From positions 2,770,984 to 2,834,983 of the forward strand of contig NZ_CP007597.1 of NCBI RefSeq assembly GCF_000661955.1: a DNA stretch of 64,000 bases, given 5' to 3'. The DNA comes from Stenotrophomonas rhizophila (GTDB lineage: Bacteria > Pseudomonadota > Gammaproteobacteria > Xanthomonadales > Xanthomonadaceae). Under the pieces are notes generated by a model. The model was given only the letters and a program-made list of their open reading frames with translations, made no database searches and was not told the DNA's origin. Positions 48,595-58,798 of the stretch are shown here, piece by piece (position 1 is the stretch's first letter; each line of letters begins with the position of its first letter). Position numbers and translations under genes: made by a program.

Positions 48595-48775
48595 CCACGT
48601 ACCTCTTCAAACGCTGCGAACGGGGGCAAGCCTAGCGGCGGGATGATGCGATAACAAGGAAGAAACCTTCCCGTCGGCGCGTTCTGGTGCCCGCATCACA
48701 ACCAAGCTGGATTACCCCTACCCCTTAGCCTTTCACCCCAGGCCATATCGGTTTACTACGCCTATTACTCTACGC

Positions 48776-49525
48776 CTATACCCCGTCGCGATCGGCCTTT
48801 GCGGCCGAGGACCCGGCGAGCGGTCGGTGGCGCCAGGGATGCCGGCGCCTGAACATGACCAGGAAGCACCCTACCACCCAAACCAGGGCGGCACACCAAC
48901 CGGCCAGGATGTCCGACGGATAGTGGACCCCCAGATACACCCGGGACACGCTGACCAGCACGCTGAACCCGGGTGCCAGCACCAGCACCGGCCAGCGCCA
49001 GCGGGTGTTCCAGGCCAGCAGGGCCACCGTGACCGCCAGGGTCATCGAGCCCATCGCGTGCCCGCTGGGAAAGCTGAACGTGCTTTCCGGGGCGATCGAT
49101 TCCCACAGGCTGGGCCGGTCGCGCTGGAAGAACTGCTTGCTGCCCAGGTTCAACAAGGCCGAGCCCACGAAGCTGATGGCCACGAAACTGGCCTCGCGCC
49201 AGCGCTTGCGCCACAGCAGCGCCACCACGATGAGCACATCGGCCGGGATCAGGAACCACTCGTAGCCCAGCTTGGAGAGCAGCGTGAAGAACTGATCCAG
49301 CCCCGGCGAATGCAGGCCGTGCATCTTCCACAGCAGCGGCGCATCGAAGTGGAACGATTCAAATTCGTGCACCTCGTCGGCCAGTGCGACGAAGCCGGCC
49401 AGCGGCAGCAACACGCCGGCGAACAGCAGGACGAACCGCCACGCGTTGTGCGCCATCCAATGGCGGAACCCCGCGACCGGCTCCTGGCCGGCCATTACGT
49501 CGGGCTTATCCGACGCTGCGGACAT
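48776..49525 (-). CDS. PAP2-family phosphatase
   Basis: 249 residues with about six membrane segments. The three-part acid phosphatase signature is [16 protein letters not shown] and [12 protein letters not shown], placing it with lipid phosphatases (undecaprenyl-PP or phosphatidate). ATG 49525 overlaps the end of ispG by 20 bases; TTG 49537 and ATG 49495 are alternatives. Co-transcription with ispG would link isoprenoid synthesis to lipid carrier recycling, but that is inference. Confidence 0.88.
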   Translation of the reverse strand: MSAASDKPDVMAGQEPVAGFRHWMAHNAWRFVLLFAGVLLPLAGFVALADEVHEFESFHFDAPLLWKMHGLHSPGLDQFFTLLSKLGYEWFLIPADVLIVVALLWRKRWREASFVAISFVGSALLNLGSKQFFQRDRPSLWESIAPESTFSFPSGHAMGSMTLAVTVALLAWNTRWRWPVLVLAPGFSVLVSVSRVYLGVHYPSDILAGWCAALVWVVGCFLVMFRRRHPWRHRPLAGSSAAKADRDGV

Positions 49526-50771
49526 ACTTTCGCTCAACGTAATCGTCGATCAGCGCCACGAAATCCTGGGCGATGTGGTCGCCACGCAGGGTCACGGCCT
49601 TCTCGCCATCGACGAACACCGGCGCGGCCGGGGTTTCACCGGTACCCGGCAGCGAAATGCCGATGTTGGCATGGCGCGACTCGCCCGGCCCGTTGACGAT
49701 GCAGCCCATCACCGCCAGGGTCATGTTCTCCGCACCCGGGTGGCTGATTTTCCAGACCGGCATCTTCTCGCGCACGTGGTTCTGCACCACCTTGGCCAGC
49801 TCCTGGAAGAACTCGGAGGTGGTGCGGCCGCAGCCCGGGCAGGCGGTGACCAGCGGGGTGAAGGCGCGTTGGCCGGTGGTCTGCAGCAGTTCCTGGGCCA
49901 CGATCACCTCGGCGGTGCGCGACTGGCCCGGCTCGGGGGTGAGCGAAATGCGGATGGTGTCGCCGATGCCTTCCTGCAGCAGCACGGCCAGCGCCGCCGA
50001 GGAGGCCACGATGCCCTTGCTGCCGATGCCGGCTTCGGTGAGGCCCAGGTGCAACGCGAAATCCGAGCGCTGCGCCAGGTCACGGTAGACCGCGATCAGT
50101 TCCTGCACGCCGCTGACCTTGGCCGACAGCACGATGCGATCGCGCGGCAGGCCCAGTTCGACCGCGGTATGCGCCGAATCCAGCGCCGAACGGATCAGCG
50201 CCTCGCGCAGCACCCGGCCGGCATCCCACGGGGTGGCGCGCTGGCTGTTCTCGTCCATCAGGCGCGCGGCCAGCGACTGGTCCAGCGAGCCCCAGTTGGC
50301 GCCGATGCGGACCGGCTTGCCGTAGCGGATCGCAAACTCGATCAGCTGCGCGAACTGGGTGTCTTTCTTCTTGCCGAACCCGACGTTGCCCGGATTGATC
50401 CGGTACTTGGCCAGGGCTTCGGCGCAGGCCGGCTCCTGGGTCAGCAGCTGGTGGCCGTTGTAGTGGAAGTCGCCGATCAGGGGCACGTCGATGCCCATCA
50501 TCTGCAGCTTTTCCACGATCCGCGGGATGGCCGCGGCCGACTCGGGGTTGTTGACCGTCAGCCGCACCATCTCCGACCCGGCCCGCCACAGTTCGGCCAC
50601 CTGCTTGACGCTGGCGGCGATGTCGGCGGTGTCGGTGTTGGTCATCGACTGCACCACCACGGGGCTGCCCCCGCCCACGACCACGCCGCCGATGCGGACG
50701 GCCTGGGTCTGGCGGCGGGCCCACACGGTGGTGTCGGACGGTTGGGTCGGTTGGGTCACGGCGTCATGCAT
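49506..50771 (-). CDS. ispG: 4-hydroxy-3-methylbut-2-enyl diphosphate synthase
   Basis: 421 residues. Penultimate step of the MEP isoprenoid pathway. TIM-barrel region ([28 protein letters not shown]) and the [4Fe-4S] domain with [12 protein letters not shown] and [21 protein letters not shown] 50771 gives a short polar N-terminal extension ([13 protein letters not shown]) before the conserved [12 protein letters not shown]. Divergent from the sensor kinase. Confidence 0.96.
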   Translation of the reverse strand: MHDAVTQPTQPSDTTVWARRQTQAVRIGGVVVGGGSPVVVQSMTNTDTADIAASVKQVAELWRAGSEMVRLTVNNPESAAAIPRIVEKLQMMGIDVPLIGDFHYNGHQLLTQEPACAEALAKYRINPGNVGFGKKKDTQFAQLIEFAIRYGKPVRIGANWGSLDQSLAARLMDENSQRATPWDAGRVLREALIRSALDSAHTAVELGLPRDRIVLSAKVSGVQELIAVYRDLAQRSDFALHLGLTEAGIGSKGIVASSAALAVLLQEGIGDTIRISLTPEPGQSRTAEVIVAQELLQTTGQRAFTPLVTACPGCGRTTSEFFQELAKVVQNHVREKMPVWKISHPGAENMTLAVMGCIVNGPGESRHANIGISLPGTGETPAAPVFVDGEKAVTLRGDHIAQDFVALIDDYVERKYVRSVG

Positions 50772-50815
50772 TCCCCATTTTAGCGCGCCAAGGGTGTTCA
50801 CGCGCGCGGCGTGGC

Positions 50816-50834
50816 TACCGACCGTTGGTCGGTA
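50816..50834. repeat. Single REP-like palindrome
   Basis: TACCGACC-GTT-GGTCGGTA between divergent ispG and the sensor kinase gene, 45 bp from the ispG start. Confidence 0.65.
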
Positions 50835-50899
50835 CTCATTCAACCGATGCGGCCGATTGTCGCAGGCAGGCCAGCCCCCGAGCGCATAGGATGTGCGCA

Positions 50900-52126
50900 A
50901 TGACCGGCACCGACGCCCCCTTCCTCCGAACCCTGTGCAGCCTGCGCTGGCTGGCCGTGGCCGGCCAGGCCGCCACGATCCTGGTGGCCACCTCGGTGCT
51001 GGGGCTGGAACTGCCGCAGCTGCCGCTGTGGGCGGGGGTGGCCGCGCTGACCCTGTTCAACCTGTACGCGCAGCTGCGCGTGAACGACGCCGACACCGCG
51101 CCGGTGACCGCGTTCGGCCACATCCTGGTGGACGTCAGCGTGCTCACCTGGATGGTGGGCTGGAGCGGTGGCATCGGCAATCCGTTCGGCTCGCTGTTCC
51201 TGATCCTGATCGCCCTGGCCGCGCTCGCCCTGCCCCTGCGCTGGACCCTGGCGGTGGCCGCCACCTGCCTGATCGGCTATGCGGTCAGCGGCATCTTCGG
51301 GCTGCCTTTGCCGGCCGGCTACTTCACCGCCATGCAGATGCACCAGTGGGGCGTGGTCTGCAACTTCCTGTTGTCGGCCACGGTGGTGCTGGTGTTCGCC
51401 ACCCGCCTGGCGATCGCCCTGCGCCACCGCGAGCATGAGCTGGCCCTGCTGCGCGAGCGCTTCGTGCGCAACGAAGGCATCGTGGCCCTGGCCACCCATG
51501 CCGCGTCGGTGGCCCATGAACTCAACACGCCGCTGGCGACCATGACCCTGCTGGCCGACGACATCGCCGACCAGACCAACAGCAGCGAAGTGCGCGATGA
51601 CGTGGATACGCTGCGCGAGCTGCTGGTGCAGTGCCGCGAGCGGGTGCTGGCGCTGGCCCGGCCGGCCGCCGGCGATGCGCCCGGGCGCGACACGGTGACC
51701 CTGCCGCAGGTGCTGGAACAGTGGCGGCTGGTGCGCCCGACCATCACCCTCAAGCGCAACGACGACGCACCGCTGAAACTGCCGCTGGACCCGGGCATTG
51801 GCCACCTGCTGATGGTGCTGCTCAACAACGCCGCCGACGCCGGCGAGAAGGCCGAGCGCCCGCAGGTGGACCTGACGTTGCGGATTGAAGGGGACACCCT
51901 GATCGGCGAAGTGCGCGACTACGGCCACGGCTTCGATGCCCGCCAGGCGGTTCTGCCCGGCACCCTGTTCAACAGCGGCAAGGCGCAGGGCATGGGCGTG
52001 GGCCTGGCGCTGTCGCACGCCACCATTGAACGCCTGGACGGCGAACTGTGGATGCGCCCGGCCAACGGCGCCGGCACCCGCGTCGGCTTCCGCCTGCCTT
52101 TGACGTCTTCGGAGACTTCCGCATGA
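50900..52126 (+). CDS. RegB/PrrB-like sensor histidine kinase
   Basis: 408 residues. Six membrane segments (about 12-180), then the H-box [26 protein letters not shown] with the phospho-accepting His, and an ATPase domain with LLNNAADAG (N-box), [12 protein letters not shown] and [16 protein letters not shown]. The topology, [10 protein letters not shown] wording and following RegA-like regulator identify the RegBA/PrrBA/ActSR redox-sensing group. The conserved redox Cys of RegB near the H-box is not present. AGGA precedes ATG 50900. Confidence 0.88.
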   Translation: MTGTDAPFLRTLCSLRWLAVAGQAATILVATSVLGLELPQLPLWAGVAALTLFNLYAQLRVNDADTAPVTAFGHILVDVSVLTWMVGWSGGIGNPFGSLFLILIALAALALPLRWTLAVAATCLIGYAVSGIFGLPLPAGYFTAMQMHQWGVVCNFLLSATVVLVFATRLAIALRHREHELALLRERFVRNEGIVALATHAASVAHELNTPLATMTLLADDIADQTNSSEVRDDVDTLRELLVQCRERVLALARPAAGDAPGRDTVTLPQVLEQWRLVRPTITLKRNDDAPLKLPLDPGIGHLLMVLLNNAADAGEKAERPQVDLTLRIEGDTLIGEVRDYGHGFDARQAVLPGTLFNSGKAQGMGVGLALSHATIERLDGELWMRPANGAGTRVGFRLPLTSSETSA

Positions 52127-52701
52127 ACATTCCCACCCTGCCCGCTGCCAGCCATGGCCTGCTGGTCGACGACGACGAGCTGTACCTGCGCACCCTGCAG
52201 CGCAGCCTGGGCCGCAAAGGCCTGGAAACGGTGACCGCCAGCGACATTGCCTCGGCGCTGTTGCTGGCCCGGCAGAACCCGCCGGCGTATGCGCTGATCG
52301 ACCTGAAGCTGGGCTCCGAATCCGGCCTGTCGCTGATCCAGCCGCTGCGCGCCCTGCGCGAAGACATGCGGATCCTGCTGGTCACCGGCTACGCCAGCAT
52401 CGCCACCGCGGTGGAGGCGATCAAGCTGGGGGCCGACGACTACCTGCCCAAACCGGCCACGGTGCCGATGATCCTGCGTGCACTGGGCGAAGAAGACGAT
52501 GGCCCGGCCGACGATGGCGACCTGGAGCCGCCAGACGCGATGACCCCGATCAGCCGGCTGCAGTGGGAACACATCCAGCAGGCCATGCACGAAACCGGCG
52601 GCAACGTATCGGCCGCCGCGCGCCTGCTCGGCATGCACCGCCGCTCGCTGCAGCGCAAGCTGGCCAAGCGGCCGAGTCCGGAACGCGACCCGAGCCGGTA
52701 A
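52123..52701 (+). CDS. RegA/PrrA-like response regulator
   Basis: 192 residues, overlapping the kinase by ATGA. Receiver domain: LLVDDDELYLRTLQRSL, YALIDLKLGSESGLSL (Asp acceptor), LLVTGYASIATAVEAIKLGADDYLPKPA. The C-terminal Fis-type HTH reads LQWEHIQQAMHETGGNVSAAARLLGMHRRSLQRKLAKR, the hallmark of RegA/PrrA/ActR. It probably adjusts genes for respiration and redox balance. Confidence 0.92.
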   Translation: MNIPTLPAASHGLLVDDDELYLRTLQRSLGRKGLETVTASDIASALLLARQNPPAYALIDLKLGSESGLSLIQPLRALREDMRILLVTGYASIATAVEAIKLGADDYLPKPATVPMILRALGEEDDGPADDGDLEPPDAMTPISRLQWEHIQQAMHETGGNVSAAARLLGMHRRSLQRKLAKRPSPERDPSR

Positions 52702-52742
52702 GGCCGGGCGCGGGTTGGCCGCGCAAACGCGGGCGCAACAAC

Positions 52743-52865
52743 CGGTAGAGCCGACCGTTGGTCGGCTGCTCTTCACCACAACGATCAACACCGCGCGCTG
52801 CGCGCGATAGCCGACCAACGGTCGGCTCTACCTGCCCTTTTAGCCGGCCAACGGTCGGCTCTACG
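52743..52865. repeat. Three GTAG-type REP palindromes
   Basis: GGTAGAGCCGACC-GTT-GGTCGGCT (52743-52769), converse AGCCGACC-AAC-GGTCGGCTCTACC (52807-52832) and AGCCGGCC-AAC-GGTCGGCTCTAC (52841-52865), between the convergent RegA-like gene and pgi. Confidence 0.85.
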
Positions 52866-52871
52866 CGGTGG

Positions 52872-54386
52872 TCAGGCCGTCAGGCGGCCCAGCAGCTCCA
52901 GCGTCACCGGGTCGGTGATCGCATGCGCTTCACCCTGCAACGCCGGCAGCAACTGGCTGGCCAGCTGCTTGCCCAGCTCCACGCCGAACTGGTCGAAGGC
53001 GTTGATGTTCCAGATGATCGACTGCACGTACACAGCGTGTTCGTACATGGCGATCAGCGCGCCAAGCGACTGCGGGGTGAGCGCGTCGAGCAGGATCAGC
53101 GTGCTCGGGCGGCCACCGGGATACGCACGGTGCGGGTCGTCGCTGCCCTGGCCGTTGGCCAGCGCTTCGGTCTGTGCCAGCAGGTTGGCCATCAGCGCCT
53201 GGTGGTTGACCACGTACGGGTCATCGTTGCGCACGCAGCCGATGAAATCGGCCGGAATCACGCTGGTGCCCTGGTGCAGTGCCTGGAAGAAGCTGTGCTG
53301 CACATCGGTGCCTGCCCCGCCCCACCACACCGGCACGGTGTCGCTGGCAACCGGGCTGCCATCGAGCTGCACGCGCTTGCCCAGGCTTTCCATCACCAGC
53401 TGCTGCAGGTAGGCCGGCAACAGCGCCAGGCGCTGGTCGTAGGTCATCACCGCATGCGTGGCATGGCCGAGCAGGTTGCGGTTCCAGATATCGGTCAGGG
53501 CATGCAGGACCGGCAGGTTCTGTTCGAGCGGCGCGGTGAGCGCGTGTTCGTCCATCTGCGCGGCACCGGCCAGCAGCTGTTCGAAGCGCTCGAAACCGAT
53601 CGCCAGCGCGATCGGGAACCCGACCGCCGACCACAGCGAGTAGCGCCCGCCCACCCAATCCCACATCGGCAGCACGCGGCCGGCGGCGATCGAGAAGGCC
53701 TTGGCCGCCCGCTCCGGGTTGGCGCTGACCGCGTACAGGCGCTCGCTGCCGCCCAGCCAGTCATGCAGGATCTGCCCGTTGAGCAGGGTTTCCTGGGTAC
53801 CGAAGGTCTTGGAAATCAGGACGCCGGCGGTGGTGGCCGGGTCCAGCGTGGCCAGCGTGCGCTGCATGGCGGCGCCGTCCACGTTGGAAACGAAATGCAC
53901 GCGGAAGCGCGCGCCACTGACCGGGCGCAACGCATCGGCAACCAGGCGCGGGCCGAGGTCCGAGCCACCGATGCCGACACTGACGATGTCGGTGACGTTG
54001 GTCTTTTCCAGCGCGGCGATCAGGTCGCCCATCTGCGCGCGGACCTGGGCGGCAGTGGCGAAGGCTTCGCCGGCCACCGGTGCGCCGCTGAGGTCGCCCC
54101 GCAATGCGGTATGCAGCGCTGCGCGGCCTTCGGTCAGGTTAACCGTTTCACCGCGGAACAGGCGCTGGAAGCCGCCGGCGACATCGCGCTCGGCGGCCAG
54201 CTGCAGCAGTGCGTCCAAGGCCGCGCGGTCGTACTTCTGCCGCGCGAAATTGACGTACAACGGACCGACCCGCAGCCCCAGCGATTGTGCGCGGCCCGGT
54301 TCGGCGGCGATCAACGAAGGGATGCTTGCGCCACGCAGGCGCTGGGCATGGGAGTGGAGCGGGTCGAATCCGTTGTGCTGTGTCAT
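52872..54386 (-). CDS. pgi: Glucose-6-phosphate isomerase
   Basis: 504 residues. SIS-fold enzyme interconverting glucose-6-P and fructose-6-[60 protein letters not shown], and [20 protein letters not shown] carry the active site. ATGA overlap with panD. It complements the Entner-Doudoroff set by allowing gluconeogenic carbon to re-enter. Confidence 0.96.
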   Translation of the reverse strand: MTQHNGFDPLHSHAQRLRGASIPSLIAAEPGRAQSLGLRVGPLYVNFARQKYDRAALDALLQLAAERDVAGGFQRLFRGETVNLTEGRAALHTALRGDLSGAPVAGEAFATAAQVRAQMGDLIAALEKTNVTDIVSVGIGGSDLGPRLVADALRPVSGARFRVHFVSNVDGAAMQRTLATLDPATTAGVLISKTFGTQETLLNGQILHDWLGGSERLYAVSANPERAAKAFSIAAGRVLPMWDWVGGRYSLWSAVGFPIALAIGFERFEQLLAGAAQMDEHALTAPLEQNLPVLHALTDIWNRNLLGHATHAVMTYDQRLALLPAYLQQLVMESLGKRVQLDGSPVASDTVPVWWGGAGTDVQHSFFQALHQGTSVIPADFIGCVRNDDPYVVNHQALMANLLAQTEALANGQGSDDPHRAYPGGRPSTLILLDALTPQSLGALIAMYEHAVYVQSIIWNINAFDQFGVELGKQLASQLLPALQGEAHAITDPVTLELLGRLTA

Positions 54387-54763
54387 GCGGCCTGGGTCGG
54401 GATGCTGTCGTTGGTGTGGGAGATCTGGTTCTTGCCGTCCACATATACCAACTTCGGCTTGAAGCTGTCAGCTTCTTCTTCGCTCATGCTGGCGAACGCC
54501 GCGATGATGATGATGTCGCCGACCTGCACGTGGCGCGCCGCGCCGCCGTTGAGCGACACCACGCCACTGCCGGCTTCGGCACGGATGGCATAGGTGGAGA
54601 AACGCGCACCGTTGGTGACGTCCCAGATGTGCACCTGTTCGAACTCACGGATGCCGGTGGCCTGCAGCAGGTTGTCATCGATGGCGATGGAACCTTCGTA
54701 GTTCAGCTCGGAGTGGGTGACGGTGGCGCGGTGGATCTTGGTCTTGAGCAGGGACAGATGCAT
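54383..54763 (-). CDS. panD: Aspartate 1-decarboxylase
   Basis: 126 residues. Pyruvoyl enzyme making beta-alanine for pantothenate. The self-cleavage site G-S lies in [14 protein letters not shown] near residues 24-25; [11 protein letters not shown], and [13 protein letters not shown] follow. Overlaps pgi and follows panC after 206 bp containing one REP hairpin. Confidence 0.95.
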   Translation of the reverse strand: MHLSLLKTKIHRATVTHSELNYEGSIAIDDNLLQATGIREFEQVHIWDVTNGARFSTYAIRAEAGSGVVSLNGGAARHVQVGDIIIIAAFASMSEEEADSFKPKLVYVDGKNQISHTNDSIPTQAA

Positions 54764-54889
54764 GGCAACGGGACAACGGTAAAGGAAAGGGAAATTCTAG
54801 CACCCGCCAGACAACCGGCAGGGCAAGCCGCGCCCGCCCGTGCCGGGGGCTGCCAGCGGTTCAGCATCGTCACGACCCACCCGCCCCGC

Positions 54890-54914
54890 GGTAGAGCCAC
54901 CCCATGGGTGGCTG
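54890..54914. repeat. Single REP palindrome between panC and panD
   Basis: GGTAGAGCCACCCC-ATG-GGTGGCTG, same arm type as the pair before mutY. Confidence 0.75.
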
Positions 54915-54969
54915 CGCGGTCATCTCGGGTCACATCCGCAGGACGGCGGGCGCCCCGGGGGCTACACCC

Positions 54970-55812
54970 TCAGAACTCCAGGTTGTCGATCAACCGGGTG
55001 TTGCCGATGCGCGCGGCGATCAGGGCCACGCGGGTGCCGTCATTGGCGTCGGCCGGCTCGGACAGGTCCGGCTTGCGCACCACCGCATAGTCCACCTGGA
55101 ACCCGGCGGCCTGCAGGGCGGCGGTGGCCTCGGCTTCGATCAGGCTGCGGGTCTTGCCGGCGATGAAGCCTTCGCGCATGCCCAGCAGCACCTGGTGGAT
55201 GGTGGTCGAGACCGGGCGCTGCTCGGCGTTGAGGTACTGGTTGCGCGAGCTCATCGCCAGGCCGTCGGTTTCACGCACGATGTCCCCGCCCACCACCTGG
55301 ATCGGGAAGGCCAGGTCTTCCACCATCTGGCGGATCACCGCCAGCTGCTGGTAGTCCTTTTTGCCGAAGGCGGCCACGTCCGGCTGCACCTGGTTGAACA
55401 GGCGCGAGACCACCGTGCACACGCCATCGAAATGGCCCGGGCGGTGGGCGCCTTCCAGCAGGCCACTGATGCCCGGCACGTTGACGCTGGCGGCCAGTTC
55501 GATGCCGAACGGGTACATCGATTCGACGGTCGGCAGCCACAACACGTCGCAGCCGGCCTGCTCCAACCCGGAGGTGTCGGCTTCCGGGGTGCGCGGGTAG
55601 CGGGTGAAGTCTTCGTTGGGGCCGAACTGGGTCGGATTGACGAAGACACTGGAGACCACGCGGTCGGCGTACTGCCGGGCCAGCGTGACCAGCGAGTAGT
55701 GGCCCGCATGCAGGTTGCCCATGGTGGGGACCAGCGCGACGCGCAGGCCCTCACGCTTCCAGCCGTTGACGACGGCGCGCAGGCGGGACAGTTCGGTGAC
55801 GGTTTCGATCAT
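54970..55812 (-). CDS. panC: Pantothenate synthetase
   Basis: 280 residues. Joins pantoate and beta-alanine with ATP. HxGH-type motif [53 protein letters not shown] and SSRNQYL are diagnostic. Overlaps the panB stop codon (ATGA). Confidence 0.96.
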   Translation of the reverse strand: MIETVTELSRLRAVVNGWKREGLRVALVPTMGNLHAGHYSLVTLARQYADRVVSSVFVNPTQFGPNEDFTRYPRTPEADTSGLEQAGCDVLWLPTVESMYPFGIELAASVNVPGISGLLEGAHRPGHFDGVCTVVSRLFNQVQPDVAAFGKKDYQQLAVIRQMVEDLAFPIQVVGGDIVRETDGLAMSSRNQYLNAEQRPVSTTIHQVLLGMREGFIAGKTRSLIEAEATAALQAAGFQVDYAVVRKPDLSEPADANDGTRVALIAARIGNTRLIDNLEF

Positions 55813-56624
55813 GAGGCGTAGGCGTGTTCTGCGTCGGGGAAGGAGCCGTCGCGCACGGCGTCGGCGTAGGCACGGACAGCACCGGCGACCGAACCGCCGT
55901 CGGCAAGGAAATCCTTGACGAACTTGGGTCGGCGATGGCCGCTGTCCAGGCCGAGGAAATCATGCAGCACCAGCACCTGGCCGTCGCAGCCGGGGCCGGC
56001 GCCGATACCGATGGTGGGCACGGACACGTCGGCGGTGACCTGGGTGGCGACCGGGGTAGGCACGCACTCCAGCACGATCAGGGTGGCACCGGCGGCGACC
56101 GCCGCCTTGGCGTCGTCGCGCAGCTGCTGGGCGGCATCGCCCCGGCCCTGCACGCGGTAACCGCCCAGGCGCAGCACCGACTGCGGGGTCAGGCCCAGGT
56201 GCGAGCAGACCGGGATCTCGCGCTCGACCAGGTAGCGGATGATGTCCAGCTTGAACCCGGCGCCTTCGATCTTGACCATCTCCGCGCCCGCCTGAAGCAG
56301 ACGCAGCGAGGCATCCAGCGCGCGTTCGGGGGTGGCGTCGGCGCCGAACGGCAGGTCGGCCACCAGCAACGCACGCTGCAGCACACGGGCCACAGCGCGG
56401 GTGTGATAGACCATGTCATCGGTGGTCACCGGCAGGGTCGAATCATGCCCCTGCACCACCATGCCCAGCGAGTCGCCGATCAGGATCAGGTCCACGCCAT
56501 TGGCGTCGAACGCACGCGCAAACCCGGCGTCATAGGCGGTCAACATCACCAGCTTCTGGCCGTTGCGCTTGGCCTCGGCCAGGGCGGGAACGGTCCAGGG
56601 CTTGCTGTCTGCGTGGGTACTCAT
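55809..56624 (-). CDS. panB: 3-methyl-2-oxobutanoate hydroxymethyltransferase
   Basis: 271 residues. First committed step of pantothenate synthesis, using methylene-tetrahydrofolate. [50 protein letters not shown] and [18 protein letters not shown] identify PanB. It lies 31 bp downstream of folK, linking folate and pantothenate genes. Confidence 0.96.
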   Translation of the reverse strand: MSTHADSKPWTVPALAEAKRNGQKLVMLTAYDAGFARAFDANGVDLILIGDSLGMVVQGHDSTLPVTTDDMVYHTRAVARVLQRALLVADLPFGADATPERALDASLRLLQAGAEMVKIEGAGFKLDIIRYLVEREIPVCSHLGLTPQSVLRLGGYRVQGRGDAAQQLRDDAKAAVAAGATLIVLECVPTPVATQVTADVSVPTIGIGAGPGCDGQVLVLHDFLGLDSGHRRPKFVKDFLADGGSVAGAVRAYADAVRDGSFPDAEHAYAS

Positions 56625-56655
56625 GAGCTGATAACCGGTGGCGATAAGCCCCGCA

Positions 56656-57144
56656 TTATCCCCCTATTGGCGCGATCCCGCAGGCCTCGACCCGCATCAC
56701 AGCATCCCGCACACGGCCGTGGCCGGGAATCACCGCGTCGGCGGCGATATCGGCCAGCGGCAGCAGCGCGAACGCACGCTCGTGCAGGTAGGGATGCGGG
56801 ACCTTCAGCTGCGGCAGGTCGATGACGTCCTCGCCGAACAGCAGCAGGTCCAGGTCCAGCGTGCGCGGCCCCCAGTGCACGCCCGGCTGGCGAACCCGGC
56901 CGAAGTCGCGCTCGATGCCCAGCAGCGCGTCCAGCAGCTCCGGGCCGCTCAGCGCGGTGTCGAGCAGCGCCGCGGCGTTGACGAACGCCGGCTGGTCTTC
57001 ATTGCCCCAGGCCGGCGTGCTGTACAACCGGGAGCACGCGCGCAGCGTGGTGCGCGGGAGCCCCGCCAGGGCCTCGAACGCGTCGCGCAGGGTCTGCGCG
57101 GCGTCGCCCAGGTTGGCGCCCAATCCAATGCAGGCAGCGGTCAC
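56656..57144 (-). CDS. folK: 6-hydroxymethyl-7,8-dihydropterin pyrophosphokinase
   Basis: 162 residues. [20 protein letters not shown] start, [13 protein letters not shown], and the signature [16 protein letters not shown]. Forms the pterin diphosphate used in folate synthesis. Three bases after pcnB, the common pcnB-folK pairing. Confidence 0.95.
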   Translation of the reverse strand: MTAACIGLGANLGDAAQTLRDAFEALAGLPRTTLRACSRLYSTPAWGNEDQPAFVNAAALLDTALSGPELLDALLGIERDFGRVRQPGVHWGPRTLDLDLLLFGEDVIDLPQLKVPHPYLHERAFALLPLADIAADAVIPGHGRVRDAVMRVEACGIAPIGG

Positions 57145-57147
57145 GTC

Positions 57148-58527
57148 TTACTCGCCCGTGGCGGCCCCGCCCGGACGACGACGCCGGCGCCGACGCTTGC
57201 GCGGTGCACCGTCTTCGTCGACCTCACCCTCGACATGCGCCGCATCCAGCGCCGAATCCAGCTCCGGGCCGGACTGCAGCTGGGCTTCGCGCCAGAACTC
57301 GACGTCGGCGCTGTGCTCGCTGGAGGCCACCTGGCGCAACACCAGGAAGTCGTAGGCGGCGCGGAAGCGCGGATGGGTCAGGGTGCGGATCACGCGCTTG
57401 CGCTGGCGCGAGCTGAAACGCCCCTGCAGCAGCCAGATCTCCTGCATCGGCAGCGAGAAGCGGCGCGGCAGCGCGATGGTGGTCAGCTGGTGCAGGGTGA
57501 CGCGGTCGGCGGCGCGGCGCTGCGCCTCTTCCAGCGCCACGCCCTGCTTCTGCAGGCTGGCCAGGGCGCGGCAGAACGCCGGCCACAGCAGCAGCGCGAA
57601 CAGGAACGACGGCGACACCGGCTCATCGTTGGCCACGCGCAGGTCGGTGTTGTGCAGGCCTTCGATGACCATCCGGCGCAGCGCGCCACTGCGGTTGCTG
57701 CGTAGCGCGGCCGCACTTTCCGGGAACATCACGTCCAGCAGGCCATAACGTTCCAGGCCTTCGAAGCTGGCCACGCCGTGCCCGGACAGGAACAGCTTGA
57801 GCACTTCCTCGAACAGGCGCGCCGGCGCGGCTTCGGCCAGCAGGCCGGCAAGCCGCGGCAGCGGCTCGGCGCTGGCGTCGTCGATCTGGAAGCCGAGCTT
57901 GGCCGCCAGGCGCACCGCGCGCAGCATCCGCACCGGGTCTTCCTGGTAGCGCTTTTCCGGGTCGCCGATGAGTTTCATCAGGCGCGCCTGGACGTCTTCG
58001 AAGCCGCCGGTGTAGTCGCGCACCGAGAAGTCCTCGATGGCGTAGTACAGGGCGTTGCAGGTGAAGTCACGGCGGATCGCGTCGTCTTCGATGCTGCCGT
58101 AGACGTTGTCGCGGACCAGCATGCCGTTTTCCATCTCGCGGTCGCCGCTGCCATCGTCGATGTTGGCGCGGAAGGTGGCCACTTCGATGATTTCGCGACC
58201 GAACACCACATGGGCCAGCCGGAAGCGGCGGCCAATCAGGCGGCAGTTGCGGAACAGCGCCTTGACCTGTTCCGGGGTGGCATCGGTGGCCACGTCGAAG
58301 TCCTTGGGGTTGCCTCCGACCAGCAGGTCGCGCACGGCGCCCCCGACAAGGTAGCCAGCGAACCCGGAATCACGCAGCCGGTACAACACGCGCAACGCGT
58401 TGGGGCTGATGTCCTTGCGGGAGATGGTGTGCTGGTCGCGCGGAATCACGCGCAGGCTGAACGGTGATGTAGCAGAAGAATTGATGTTGGCGCTTCCGGT
58501 TGAGTTTTCGGGATTGCCCAATGGCAT
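57148..58527 (-). CDS. pcnB: Poly(A) polymerase I
   Basis: 459 residues. Adds 3-prime poly(A) tails that destabilise RNA. Nucleotidyl-transferase motif YLVGGAVRDLLVGGNPKDFDVATDA with the two catalytic Asp residues, RRFRLAHVVFGREIIEVATF, RRDFTCNALYY, and DPVRMLRAVRLAAKLGF; a very basic C-terminus (RKRRRRRRRPGG). The first 13 codons carry, on the opposite strand, part of the tRNA-Glu promoter. Confidence 0.94.
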   Translation of the reverse strand: MPLGNPENSTGSANINSSATSPFSLRVIPRDQHTISRKDISPNALRVLYRLRDSGFAGYLVGGAVRDLLVGGNPKDFDVATDATPEQVKALFRNCRLIGRRFRLAHVVFGREIIEVATFRANIDDGSGDREMENGMLVRDNVYGSIEDDAIRRDFTCNALYYAIEDFSVRDYTGGFEDVQARLMKLIGDPEKRYQEDPVRMLRAVRLAAKLGFQIDDASAEPLPRLAGLLAEAAPARLFEEVLKLFLSGHGVASFEGLERYGLLDVMFPESAAALRSNRSGALRRMVIEGLHNTDLRVANDEPVSPSFLFALLLWPAFCRALASLQKQGVALEEAQRRAADRVTLHQLTTIALPRRFSLPMQEIWLLQGRFSSRQRKRVIRTLTHPRFRAAYDFLVLRQVASSEHSADVEFWREAQLQSGPELDSALDAAHVEGEVDEDGAPRKRRRRRRRPGGAATGE

Positions 58528-58542
58528 CTAGGTCCATATACT
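58514..58542 (+). promoter_or_regulatory. Sigma-70-type promoter of tRNA-Glu
   Basis: TTGCCC (58514-58519), 17 bp, TATACT (58537-58542), then a GC-rich discriminator AGCGCGC typical of stringently controlled stable-RNA promoters. The -35 overlaps the start of divergent pcnB. Confidence 0.7.
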
Positions 58543-58571
58543 AGCGCGCTGCGCAGTTCGCGACAAAGCCT

Positions 58572-58646
58572 GCTCCCTTCGTCTAATGGTTAGGACGTGG
58601 CCCTCTCAAGGCTAAAACAGGGGTTCGAGTCCCCTAGGGAGCACCA
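58572..58646 (+). tRNA. tRNA-Glu (anticodon CTC)
   Basis: 75 nt including encoded CCA. Acceptor GCTCCCT pairs with AGGGAGC, the anticodon stem TGGCC/GGCTA encloses loop CTCTCAA with anticodon CTC, and the T-arm is AGGGG-TTCGAGT-CCCCT. Reads GAG codons. A terminator follows closely. Confidence 0.95.
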
Positions 58647-58665
58647 GTCGCACTGCACGGAAGCC

Positions 58666-58693
58666 AAAAACCCCGCCACGGCGGGGTTTTTTG
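58666..58693 (+). terminator. Terminator after tRNA-Glu
   Basis: AAAAACCCCGCC-AC-GGCGGGGTTTTTT, 20 bp past the tRNA; its symmetrical A/T tracts could also stop leftward transcription from the MFS gene. Confidence 0.85.
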
Positions 58694-58798
58694 CGTTCCA
58701 GGCCCGGGGCCGCCAGCCCCTGCCCTGCCAGGCGCGCAACGGGGAGCACGTGCCACCCGCTGCATCGCCCGACCGGGTCGCCCCGGTCGGGCGCGCGC

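Noticed and set aside
48595..48775. Short direct repeat CTACGCCTAT before the GacA-like gene end region (about 48757-48778)
   Set aside because: Two short copies partly inside the PAP2 stop region; too little to call an operator or repeat family.
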